Shown: positions 1 to 6,421 of the stretch, one piece after another
Layout: every line of letters starts with the position of its first letter
How positions within the stretch are numbered: the stretch's first letter is position 1
Source of the DNA: Nocardioidaceae bacterium
GTDB lineage: Bacteria > Actinomycetota > Actinomycetes > Propionibacteriales > Nocardioidaceae
NCBI GenBank assembly: GCA_013811715.1
Contig: JACCUS010000382.1
Span: forward strand, 1 to 10,092
Reading direction: 5' to 3'
DNA length: 10,092 bases
Notes under the pieces: model-generated
The model's database searches: none
What the model saw: the letters and a program-made list of their open reading frames with translations, nothing else
What the model was told of the DNA's origin: nothing
Program-made: the position numbers and the translations under genes

Positions 1-4
1 GTTT

Positions 5-40
5 GCCATGTAAACAAGGCGCGCGGCTTGTTTACATGGC
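5..40. repeat. Perfect 14-bp inverted repeat
   Basis: GCCATGTAAACAAG (5-18) is followed, after 8 nt (GCGCGCGG), by its exact reverse complement CTTGTTTACATGGC (27-40). A T-A pair at 4/41 extends the stem to 15 bp. No T-run follows on either strand, so a classical intrinsic terminator is not supported. Each arm resembles a 14-bp pseudo-palindrome that occurs again at 68-81, which favours a protein-binding site. The upstream gene lies outside the window, so whether this site controls that gene, ends it, or acts on the operon starting at 281 cannot be decided. Confidence 0.85.
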
Positions 41-81
41 AGATCTGCCGTGCAGACTGTGCCGTTGCCATGTATACAAGG
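6..81. promoter_or_regulatory. Three operator-like boxes, consensus CCWTGTWWACAWGG
   Basis: Three copies of a 14-bp imperfect palindrome are visible: CCATGTAAACAAGG (6-19), GCTTGTTTACATGG (26-39) and CCATGTATACAAGG (68-81). Their starts are 20 and 42 bp apart, close to two and four helical turns, so the boxes would lie on about the same face of the DNA. The core of the third box, TGTATACAAG, matches the core of the Bacillus subtilis GntR operator (GT...AC type). A GntR-family protein is therefore one possible reader; a LacI-type protein is another. No such regulator is encoded in the window. Confidence 0.45.
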
Positions 82-102
82 CAAGTCGCGGCGTCGGCCA
101 GT

Positions 103-186
103 CGGCGTACGTTTTCGACCAGGCGGCGCCAAACGTTCGCCGATGACAGCTGACGGCGTACGTTTTCGACCAGGCGGCGGCAAACG
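103..186. repeat. Two copies of a 33-nt direct repeat, 51-nt period
   Basis: Copies lie at 103-135 and 154-186. Both begin CGGCGTACGTTTTCGACC and end CAAACG; they differ only at 129 (C) against 180 (G). An 18-nt unrelated spacer separates them. Each copy has short complementary ends, CGTTT near the start and AAACG at the end (110-114 and 131-135 in the first copy), so each could fold back. On the minus strand both copies would read AAWSKTYA, but I see no convincing gene there. No other copy appears in the window. Confidence 0.8.
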
Positions 187-245
187 CGCGGCGCTGCCGG
201 TTGCGCCGCGACCTGCGGACCTCGTCGGCCATCGACGGGGGCGAC

Positions 246-274
246 TTGCGGCCGGTCTGCTAGATTGCTAGCAT
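246..274 (+). promoter_or_regulatory. Promoter and probable RHH operator; leaderless start
   Basis: A -35-like TTGCGG (246-251) is separated by 17 bp from a -10-like TAGCAT (269-274). The expected transcription start, 6-7 nt further on, falls at or next to the ATG at 281, and there is no Shine-Dalgarno sequence before that ATG. This supports a leaderless mRNA. TGCTAG occurs at 258-263 and again at 266-271, where it forms part of the palindrome TGCTAGCA (266-273), in the spacer and -10 box. Short repeats at this spacing are typical of RHH-protein operators, so autorepression by the first gene is likely. Confidence 0.55.
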
Positions 275-280
275 CTGCCC

Positions 281-472
281 ATGCCAATGGTCGACGGCCC
301 GCCGGACAAGGCGGAGGAGCCGGCCCGCAAGGCGCAGTTCAACGTGTACCTGCCCGCCGACCTGGTCCGGCGTACGAAGCACAAGGCCATCGACGAGGAG
401 ACAAGCCTGTCGGCCCTTGTCGAGAAGGCGATGAACGAATACCTGGACAAGCATGGAGAGGCACGCGGATGA
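281..472 (+). CDS. Ribbon-helix-helix (CopG/Arc-type) DNA-binding protein, 63 aa
   Basis: This is a small probable transcriptional regulator. A disordered N-terminus (about 1-18) precedes a beta strand QFNVYLP (19-25), a first helix (about 26-39) and a second helix starting at SLSALVEKA (42-50). This is the RHH fold, which binds DNA as a dimer through alternate residues of the strand. Its length is normal for a stand-alone RHH protein. The ATG at 281 is chosen because the promoter places the transcript start there; ATG 287 in the same frame is possible. The stop overlaps the next start (ATGA, 469-472), so translation of the VOC gene is probably coupled. It could be called an antitoxin by similarity, but the partner is a VOC protein rather than a known toxin. 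Autoregulation through the TGCTAG repeats just upstream is inferred. Confidence 0.85.
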   Translation: MPMVDGPPDKAEEPARKAQFNVYLPADLVRRTKHKAIDEETSLSALVEKAMNEYLDKHGEARG

Positions 473-1221
473 GCGGCATCGTGGTGAGGCCGGTGCGCTT
501 CACGGACAACGTGAAGCAGATGCAGGGTTTCCTCGAGCTCGTGGGGCTGCGGCCACGCGTCGAGTCGCGGCAGGGCAGCTGGGTCGACTTGGTCGCCGGT
601 GGCGGCATGGTCGCGCTGCACTCGGCCGCGACCTCGGCAACCGGAGCCCGGCCGGGCGAGACCAGCCTGAGCTTCGAGGCCGACGACGTCGATGCACTGG
701 CAGACTCGATGAAGGCGGCCGGGGTCGACGGCGTGACGGTGTACGACGAGGCCTACGGCCGGGTCCTGACCTGCCGCGACCCACTCGGTGACGAGATCGC
801 GGTCGACTGCCAAGGCGACGACCCCTACGGCTACCGGGTGCACCCGCTGGCGGCGCCGTCGTCGTTGCGGGTCTCGCCGGTGCGGTTCACCGACCCCCAG
901 GGCCCGTACGGCGGGTTTCTCGAGGCGCTCGGACTGACCCGAGTCGGCACCTCCGACGAGTTCTACGCCTCCTTCACCGCGAGCGAGGGCAACCACGGTC
1001 TGGTGGGGCTGCACCACGTGTACGGCGACCTGCCGGTGCTGGACCGGCCCGGCGCCGTACAGCTGACCTTCACGACGACTGAGGCACTGGACGACGTCGT
1101 CAAGCGCCTTGCCGACAAGGGCTTCGAGGCGCCGATCACCCGCGAGGACTTCGGCGTCTTCGTCACCGTGACGGACCCCGACGGACAAGAGGTGCAGATC
1201 CATGAGGCGCCTTCGGCATGA
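469..1221 (+). CDS. Two-domain VOC (glyoxalase/bleomycin-resistance fold) protein
   Basis: This is a 250-residue cytosolic protein made of two tandem VOC modules, about 1-115 and 132-247. Each starts with a similar strand (VRPVRFTDN at 6-14, VSPVRFTD at 135-142), continues with FLE.(L/A)(V/G)GL, and ends with a DP-x-G-x-E motif (DPLGDE at 104-109, DPDGQE at 236-241). E109 and E241 sit where the C-terminal metal-ligand Glu of the family lies. The usual first-strand His is Arg in both modules (R10, R139), so canonical glyoxalase metal binding is doubtful. A ligand-binding or sequestering role as in bleomycin-resistance proteins is possible. The substrate cannot be told. A TTG 204 nt upstream in the same frame is rejected as start because it would run through the RHH gene; ATG 469 overlaps the RHH stop. 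The stop overlaps the next start at 1218. Confidence 0.85.
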   Translation: MSGIVVRPVRFTDNVKQMQGFLELVGLRPRVESRQGSWVDLVAGGGMVALHSAATSATGARPGETSLSFEADDVDALADSMKAAGVDGVTVYDEAYGRVLTCRDPLGDEIAVDCQGDDPYGYRVHPLAAPSSLRVSPVRFTDPQGPYGGFLEALGLTRVGTSDEFYASFTASEGNHGLVGLHHVYGDLPVLDRPGAVQLTFTTTEALDDVVKRLADKGFEAPITREDFGVFVTVTDPDGQEVQIHEAPSA

Positions 1222-1727
1222 GTCCGATGGGTGAGTCGCCGGCCGTGCGGCCGGCCACAAGCGGTGATCTGGCGGAGATCCGCGAGCTCGGCCGGCGCAC
1301 CCTCGAGGCGAGCCATCGCCCCATCGCCGGCGCGGCGTACGCCGACCACGTGTACGACACCTGGTGGAGCCCACAGGCGCTGGCGACGTCGCTGGAACGC
1401 ACGACCACCCTCGTCGCAACCTGGGAGGGCGAGATCGTCGGCGTCGCGAATCTGGGTGAGCGCGACGGTGTTCCGGTGCTCTGGAAGCTCTTCGTGCTGC
1501 CCGGCCACCATGGCCTCGGCATCGGAACCCGATTGCTCGCGGAGGCGCAGACTGCCCTACCGGCGGGCGCGAGCCACTTGAGACTGGCGTACATCGACGG
1601 CAACGAGCCGGCCGCTGGCTTCTACCGGTCCCGTGGCTTCCGTGAGGTGGAGCGCGAGCAGGACGCCGACGGGTGGCCGGACCAGATCTGGATGGAACGT
1701 GAGATCTCAGCGGTGCGCGAGGGCTAG
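1218..1727 (+). CDS. GNAT family N-acetyltransferase, 169 aa
   Basis: This is a single-domain acetyltransferase that transfers acetyl from acetyl-CoA to an unidentified amine. Beta strand 4 and the acetyl-CoA pyrophosphate loop are seen as LFVLPGHHGLGIG (91-103), matching the family's x-x-G-x-G/A loop. The second family signature is NEPAAGFYRSRGF (129-141), with Asn129 and Tyr136 in the usual places. The N-terminal part (PAVRPATSGDLAEIREL) is a typical GNAT opening. ATG 1218 overlaps the VOC stop (ATGA); a second in-frame ATG at 1227 is possible. The stop at 1727 lies only 5 nt before the MFS start. Its place between a VOC protein and an exporter suggests it modifies a small toxic compound, but a protein or metabolite substrate is equally open from sequence alone. 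Confidence 0.87.
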   Translation: MSPMGESPAVRPATSGDLAEIRELGRRTLEASHRPIAGAAYADHVYDTWWSPQALATSLERTTTLVATWEGEIVGVANLGERDGVPVLWKLFVLPGHHGLGIGTRLLAEAQTALPAGASHLRLAYIDGNEPAAGFYRSRGFREVEREQDADGWPDQIWMEREISAVREG

Positions 1728-1732
1728 CGGCC

Positions 1733-3040
1733 GTGACGCACATCGCGGCCGGACGAGAGCAACGACTGCGCGAAGACGCTGACTTCCGGCGGTACTGGTG
1801 GGCGCGCCAACTGTCGACCACCGGCAACATCATCACACTGATCGCGCTGCCGGTGCTCGTCTACCGGCTGAGCGGGTCGGCCTTCCTGACGGCGTTGACG
1901 TCGGCGCTCGAGGCCGCGCCGTACATGCTCTTCGGCCTGTTCGCGGGAGCACTGTCGGACCGATGGGACCGGAGACTGGTGATGATCAACGCCGACCTGG
2001 CCAACGCGGCGCTGGCGGCCTCGGTGCCGGTCGCCTATTGGCTGGGGGCGCTGACCGTCCCGCATGTGCTGATCGTCGCCTTCGGTGGCCCCGCGATCGG
2101 CGTCTTCTTCGACGGGGCCAACTTCGGTGCGCTGCCGTTGCTGGTGGGCCGTGAGCGGATCGCGCAGGCCAATGCCGTGGTCTTCGGCTCGGCGGCCGCG
2201 GTCGAGACCGTGATGCCGTCCTTGGTGGGGATCGGGTTGGCGGTGGTGCATCCGGCCGATCTGTTGGCGGTGGACGCGGTGAGCTTCGCCGCCTCGGCGC
2301 TGCTCCTCCGCGGCATCACCCGCGCGCTTCACGACAGGGCCCGCGAGCGGCCGCGGCTGTCGAGAACCGTGCTGTTCGGCGACATCCGAGAGGGGCTGGC
2401 GTTCCTGATGCGCCACGACGGGGTGCGCACGATGACGATCGTCACCGCGATCCAGTCCTTCGCCGGCGGCGGGTTCGTCGCGCTGATGGTGGTGTGGTGC
2501 GATCGGGTGCTGGGCGTCGGCACCGAGGGCTGGCGGTTCGGCCTCGTGTACACCGGTTGGGCGGTGGGGGCTGTCGTGGCCGCTGTCGCCCTTCCACGGA
2601 TGTTGCGGAGGGCCGCACCGGCTCAGATCGCCTTACTGGCCTTGCCGTTGGCGGCGCTGTTCGGTGTCAGCACGGCCGGACTCGCGACGAGCTGGCCGGT
2701 GGCGGCGACGGGGCTGCTCCTGTGGAGCATCTTCTACAGCCTGGTCATCATCAACTCGATCTCTTACCGGCAGCAGGTGACTCCGGAGAACCTGCTGGGT
2801 CGGGTCAACACCGCCGGGCGGATGCTCGCCTGGGGAGTCGGCTGGACCCTCGGGGCGCTGGTGGGCGGGGTGCTCGGCGGCCTCATCGGCGTACGCGCTG
2901 CCCTGGTCGTGATGACGGCGCTAGGCTTCGTCGCCGTACTCGTCGCGTGGACCTCGCCGCTGCGTGTTAACTGGAGCGGTGAGCACGCGAGGGAGGACCA
3001 GCCGGCGACGGATGGCGGTGCTGTCGATGGTGGTGGCTAG
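1733..3040 (+). CDS. MFS transporter, MFS_3/EntS-like exporter, 435 aa
   Basis: This is an inner-membrane secondary transporter with about 12 hydrophobic segments, of the drug/siderophore-exporter type. The opening DFRRYWWARQLSTTGN (17-32) followed by ALPVLVYRLSGSA is characteristic of the MFS_3 (EntS-like) group. The MFS signature between helices 2 and 3 is present as GALSDRWDRR (72-81), and the segment EGLAFLMRHDGVR marks the cytoplasmic centre. The substrate is unknown. The start is GTG 1733, with GAGGG (1719-1723) 9 nt upstream as a Shine-Dalgarno, 5 nt after the GNAT stop. The last 20 or so residues form a Gly/Asp-rich tail whose DNA overlaps the start of the next gene. Proton-driven efflux is assumed from the family. 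Confidence 0.87.
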   Translation: MTHIAAGREQRLREDADFRRYWWARQLSTTGNIITLIALPVLVYRLSGSAFLTALTSALEAAPYMLFGLFAGALSDRWDRRLVMINADLANAALAASVPVAYWLGALTVPHVLIVAFGGPAIGVFFDGANFGALPLLVGRERIAQANAVVFGSAAAVETVMPSLVGIGLAVVHPADLLAVDAVSFAASALLLRGITRALHDRARERPRLSRTVLFGDIREGLAFLMRHDGVRTMTIVTAIQSFAGGGFVALMVVWCDRVLGVGTEGWRFGLVYTGWAVGAVVAAVALPRMLRRAAPAQIALLALPLAALFGVSTAGLATSWPVAATGLLLWSIFYSLVIINSISYRQQVTPENLLGRVNTAGRMLAWGVGWTLGALVGGVLGGLIGVRAALVVMTALGFVAVLVAWTSPLRVNWSGEHAREDQPATDGGAVDGGG

Positions 3041-4172
3041 CCTCGTGACGGGCTGCACCACACCGGACGCCGGACGTTCAGTCGGCCCGCCGCCGGCGCG
3101 CGGCATCCAGCAAGCGCTGCCGCCACTCACAGTCCGCCCGGTCGCGACTGGTCTCGACATCCCCTGGGACATCGCGGTACTGCCGAGCGGCGCCTGGCTG
3201 ATCACCGAACGAGACCGGCAGCGCATCATCATCCGGAGACCGGACGGGACCAGCCAGGTGTTGGCCGAGAGACCACCAGGTTTCTGGTCATCTGGCGAGA
3301 CGGGTCTGATGTCGATCGTCGCCGACCCGGACGTGGACATCAACGACCGCTTCTACGTCTGCACCGGCTACGTCGACCGCGGCACCCCCGAGGTGCGCGT
3401 CATCGCCTGGCGGTTGGACGAGGGCCGTACACGAGCCGACATCGTTGGCCCGCTGCTCACCGGCATCGACATCAGCAGCGGCCGACACGGCGGCTGCCGG
3501 CTGCGATTCGACCCGGTGGGGGCGATGTACGTCGGCACCGGCGACTCCGCCGTCGGAACGAACCCGCAAGACCTGCGCAGCCTCAACGGGAAGGTCCTGC
3601 GACTCAACCGCTTCACGGGCGCCCCGTGGCCGAAGAACCCCTTCATCAAGGCGAAGAACAAGAACCAGCGGTACGTCTTCACCTACGGACATCGCAACGT
3701 GCAAGGACTCAGCTGGCGGCCGGAGGACAAGATGTGGTCGGTGGAGCACGGCCCCGATCGCGACGACGAGGTCAACCGGCTGGTGGGCGGCGGCAACTAC
3801 GGGTGGGATCCGGTCCCCGGATACAACGAGTCGGTGCCGATGACGGAGTTCTCGCTGCCGGGGCGGCAGCGCGGCGCACGATGGAGCTCGGGCTACCCGA
3901 CGGTGGCGACGTCCGGGGCCGTCTGGGTCCGGGGCCCCGAGTGGGGCAACTACAGGGGAACACTTGCGGTCTGTGTGTTGGGCGACGAACGGCTTCTGTT
4001 CATGAAGTTCAACGACGACGGCGCCTTGGAGTGGGTCGACACCCCAGCAGCGCTCGACGGGAGGTACGGCCGGTTGCGGTCCGTTGTGCAGACCCAGTCC
4101 GGCGCCCTGCTCGTCACCACCGCGAACGGCGGCGGAGGTGACCAGGTCCTCAGGGTCACCCCCAGCGGGTGA
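2979..4172 (+). CDS. PQQ-type glucose/sorbosone dehydrogenase family lipoprotein
   Basis: A secreted, lipid-anchored beta-propeller protein of the soluble-glucose-dehydrogenase/aldose sugar dehydrogenase (YliI-like) family, whose members oxidise sugars with PQQ. Counting from GTG 2979 (397 aa), the n-region is Arg-rich (residues 4-11) and the lipobox is VTGC with Cys26. Family motifs follow in order: GLDIPWDIAVLP (58-69), GETGLMS (106-112), HGGCRLRF with the expected catalytic His170, GHRN (237-240), WSVEHG and DDEVN (262-266), and NYGW (273-276). Three cysteines (128, 173, 332) are shared with the next gene. The start is uncertain: GTG 2964 adds 5 residues, while ATG 3012 would leave an uncharged, very short signal. 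All choices overlap the MFS gene (62 nt with GTG 2979), so translation is probably coupled. The real substrate, and PQQ use, are not proven. Confidence 0.82.
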   Translation: MSTRGRTSRRRMAVLSMVVASLVTGCTTPDAGRSVGPPPARGIQQALPPLTVRPVATGLDIPWDIAVLPSGAWLITERDRQRIIIRRPDGTSQVLAERPPGFWSSGETGLMSIVADPDVDINDRFYVCTGYVDRGTPEVRVIAWRLDEGRTRADIVGPLLTGIDISSGRHGGCRLRFDPVGAMYVGTGDSAVGTNPQDLRSLNGKVLRLNRFTGAPWPKNPFIKAKNKNQRYVFTYGHRNVQGLSWRPEDKMWSVEHGPDRDDEVNRLVGGGNYGWDPVPGYNESVPMTEFSLPGRQRGARWSSGYPTVATSGAVWVRGPEWGNYRGTLAVCVLGDERLLFMKFNDDGALEWVDTPAALDGRYGRLRSVVQTQSGALLVTTANGGGGDQVLRVTPSG

Positions 4173-4207
4173 ATGTCCCTGCTAGGCGACCGCCGCCGCC
4201 TGGTGTT

Positions 4208-4219
4208 TACTCTCAGTCA
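4208..4219 (+). promoter_or_regulatory. Possible leaderless promoter of the second GSDH-family gene
   Basis: TACTCT (4208-4213) fits the TANNNT -10 pattern and ends 5 nt before the ATG at 4219. The -35 region is weak (GGCGAC, 4185-4190, 17 bp upstream). No Shine-Dalgarno precedes the ATG. A transcript starting at or next to the ATG would be leaderless. Read-through from the upstream operon is also possible because the gap is only 46 nt. Confidence 0.35.
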
Positions 4220-5427
4220 TGGAGACAAGCACACAACGTGGCCGGCGGATCGGGGCAGGGGTGAGCGTTGCGGTCCTGTTCGCGACCGGCTTGACCGCGT
4301 CTGGCGCCGCGACCGTCGAGCCGTCGACCCGGCTCGCGAGTCCGGCACCGACAGCCGGCTCGTCGGCGCGGGCTCTGAGTCTGCGGGTGACCGTGGCGGA
4401 GCGCGGGCTCGACATCCCGTGGGACGTGGCAGTTCTGCCGAACGGCGACTGGCTCGTCACCGAACGAGACCGGCAGCGGATCCTGCTGCGCACGGTTACC
4501 GGCCGGCTGCGGGTGCTGGCAGCGCAACCGGCTGGCTTCTGGTCGTCGGGTGAGACCGGCCTGATGTCGATCGCGGCCGACCCGAGCTTCGTCCGGAACT
4601 CACGCTTCTACGTCTGCACGGGCTACGAGACGAACGGCCGCCACGGTATCCGGGTGATCGCCTGGAAGCTCAACGCCCGGCATACGGACGCGCGCCGGGT
4701 CGAGACCTTGCTGCGCGGCATCCAGATCACCAGTGGCCGGCATGGCGGATGCCGGTTGCGGTTCGGTCGATCCGGCGCCTTGTACGTCGGGACGGGTGAC
4801 TCCGCGGTCACCAGCAACGCGCAGAACCGACAGTCGCTGAACGGCAAGGTGCTGAGGCTCAACCGGTTCACCGGACGCGCCTGGCCGACGAACCCCTTCA
4901 CCAACGCCGACAACCGCAAGAAGCGGTTCGTCTTCACCTACGGCCACCGCAACGTGCAGGGGCTCGCGCTGAGGCCGGGGGGCGTGATGTGGTCCGTCGA
5001 GCACGGCACCTACCGCGACGACGAGGTCAACAAGCTGGTGCCCGGGGGCAACTACGGGTGGCGTCCAGGACCGGGTTACGACGAGTCCAGGCCGATGACC
5101 GACTACCGCATCCCCGGTCGGCAGCGCGGAGCTAAGTGGCGGTCGGGCTACCCCACCATCGCCACGTCCGGCGCTACCTGGGTGCGCGGCAGGCAGTGGG
5201 GCGCCTACCGGGGCGCGCTCGCGGTCTGCGCGCTCGGGGGCGAGCGGCTGCTGTTCTTGAAGTTCGGGCCGCGCGGCGCGCTGAAGTGGGCGCGGGCCCC
5301 CGACCGGCTCCGGGGCGACTACGGTCGGCTCCGATCCGTGAAGCAGGTGCACGGCGGCCCGCTGCTGGTCACGACCTCCAACGGCGGTGGCGGCGACAAG
5401 ATCCTGCGCGTGTCACCCGTTCGCTGA
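4219..5427 (+). CDS. Secreted GSDH-family protein, paralogue of the upstream gene
   Basis: This is a 402-residue exported beta-propeller protein of the PQQ glucose/sorbosone dehydrogenase family. The n-region RGRR (8-10 and before) and hydrophobic stretch about 11-31 form a signal peptide. There is no lipobox Cys, so the mature protein is probably released after cleavage near ASGAA (27-31); a Tat route through the Arg pair cannot be excluded. The same motifs as the upstream paralogue are present: GLDIPWDVAVLP, GETGLMS, HGGCRLRF (expected catalytic His175), GHRN (242-245), DDEVN and NYGW. Cysteines 133, 178 and 337 coincide with those of the paralogue. By eye the mature parts are about two-thirds identical, so tandem duplication is the simplest origin. 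It differs at EHGTY where the paralogue keeps the usual EHGP. Convergent with the minus-strand gene downstream. Confidence 0.83.
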   Translation: METSTQRGRRIGAGVSVAVLFATGLTASGAATVEPSTRLASPAPTAGSSARALSLRVTVAERGLDIPWDVAVLPNGDWLVTERDRQRILLRTVTGRLRVLAAQPAGFWSSGETGLMSIAADPSFVRNSRFYVCTGYETNGRHGIRVIAWKLNARHTDARRVETLLRGIQITSGRHGGCRLRFGRSGALYVGTGDSAVTSNAQNRQSLNGKVLRLNRFTGRAWPTNPFTNADNRKKRFVFTYGHRNVQGLALRPGGVMWSVEHGTYRDDEVNKLVPGGNYGWRPGPGYDESRPMTDYRIPGRQRGAKWRSGYPTIATSGATWVRGRQWGAYRGALAVCALGGERLLFLKFGPRGALKWARAPDRLRGDYGRLRSVKQVHGGPLLVTTSNGGGGDKILRVSPVR

Positions 5428-5537
5428 CGACGGGTTGTCACCAGACCCCGACGGCAGCGAGGTGGCTGGCGGCTCTCGCAGTCGGCGGTCACGGGTGACC
5501 AGTGGACAGTCCAGCGCCTCGGCAAACGCTACGTACG

Positions 5538-5552
5538 CGGCGTCGTACGCCG
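5538..5552. terminator. Hairpin between convergent genes, possible terminator
   Basis: CGGCGT (5538-5543) and ACGCCG (5547-5552) form a perfect 6-bp GC-rich stem with a 3-nt loop, inside the 144-nt gap between the convergent genes ending at 5427 and 5572. A second dyad, GGTCACGGGTGACC, lies at 5487-5500. Neither has a clear T-run, so termination is inferred mainly from position. Confidence 0.3.
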
Positions 5553-5571
5553 AAACGACGTCCCCCAGGGT

Positions 5572-6417
5572 TCAGAAGAGGATGGTGGCGAAGTGGCCGG
5601 TCTCGACGAAGCCGACTCGGGCATAGGTGCGCCGGGCGGCCTCGTTGCCCTCGTTGACGTACAGGCACACCACCGGCGCCAGCTCGCGCATCGCCGTCGC
5701 GCAGACCGTCCCGACCCCGCTGGCGGCAATGCCCTTGCCGCGGTAGCGCGGGTTGACCCAGACGCTCTGCACCTGGCTCGCCTGCGGCGTCACCGCCCCC
5801 AGCTCGGCCTTGAAGATCACCTCCCCGCCCTCGATGTAGGCGAACGCATGACCTTTGGCGATCAACTGCGCGACCCGCGCCCGATAGAGGGCGGCGCCTC
5901 CGTTCGCCTCGGGTGACACGCCCAGCTCTTCGTGGTACATCGCGACACAGGCGGGATAGAGGACGTCGAGCTCGTCCGACCGTACCCGGCGCACCTGCGT
6001 CGAGGGCTCGACCGACGGCGCCTCCTTGAGCACCATGAACGGCTGACGCGGACGGATCGAGCGCGCCGGTCCCCAGTCCGGCTCCAGGGTGCGCCAGAGC
6101 CGGGCGACGTCGTGGCTCGGACCCATGATCGAACCGCAGCGCCTGCCCTCCATCAGCGCCCGGGCCGCGAACGCGTCGAGCGCCGCCGGGGTGGCCCGCA
6201 CCGGCACCAGGTTGGCGGCGGCGTGGCATATCGAGGTGAGCGCACCGCCCTCGTCATACCCCCAGACCTCGCCACCGAGCCACCTCGGCTCCAGCCGGGT
6301 CAGCCGGACGCGCTGGTCGACGAAGACGTGGGTGACCGGGTCCGCGGCGATGACCTCGCGTACGGCGTCGAGGTCCGCGGGCCCGAGCACCCGGACCCGC
6401 TGTCGCGTCCTCAACAC
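5572..6417 (-). CDS. DUF4081-type GNAT acetyltransferase (Rv2867c-like), 281 aa
   Basis: A two-part protein: the N-terminal half (about 5-130, with VLGPADLDAVREVI and ADPVTHVFVD at 25-34) matches the DUF4081 region found in an actinobacterial GNAT family. The C-terminal half (about 141-281) is a GNAT domain with strand 4 and acetyl-CoA loop SVWVNPRYRGKGIA (218-231) and the second signature YVNEGNEAARRTYARVGF (253-270). Mycobacterium tuberculosis Rv2867c, next to ispG, is the member I know; its substrate is not established. The start is GTG 6417 with AGGAGGT 5 nt upstream (minus strand), a strong ribosome site that is itself half of a hairpin (6422-6438). Here it stands alone, convergent with the GSDH-family genes and divergent from the CapA-like gene, instead of following ispG. 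Confidence 0.85.
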   Translation of the reverse strand: MLRTRQRVRVLGPADLDAVREVIAADPVTHVFVDQRVRLTRLEPRWLGGEVWGYDEGGALTSICHAAANLVPVRATPAALDAFAARALMEGRRCGSIMGPSHDVARLWRTLEPDWGPARSIRPRQPFMVLKEAPSVEPSTQVRRVRSDELDVLYPACVAMYHEELGVSPEANGGAALYRARVAQLIAKGHAFAYIEGGEVIFKAELGAVTPQASQVQSVWVNPRYRGKGIAASGVGTVCATAMRELAPVVCLYVNEGNEAARRTYARVGFVETGHFATILF

Positions 6418-6421
6418 CGGC

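Noticed and set aside
5..40. Intrinsic terminator
   Set aside because: The stem is strong but has no T-run on either side, and its arms match a third isolated box, so an operator is preferred.
103..186. CRISPR array
   Set aside because: There are only two units, an 18-nt spacer is too short, and no cas gene is near.
32..232. Minus-strand 66-codon frame with a repeated AAWSKTYA peptide
   Set aside because: The peptide repeat only reflects the 33-nt DNA repeat. No ribosome site or recognisable family was seen, and it lies across the repeat and operator-like region.
265..468. TTG-initiated extension of the VOC protein
   Set aside because: It would translate the RHH gene region in another frame as low-complexity sequence. 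The VOC fold begins at ATG 469, which overlaps the RHH stop.
268..1836. 522-codon minus-strand open frame
   Set aside because: It lies antisense to the RHH, VOC and GNAT genes and is Arg/Pro/Ala-rich, as expected of a high-GC shadow frame. No domain is recognisable.
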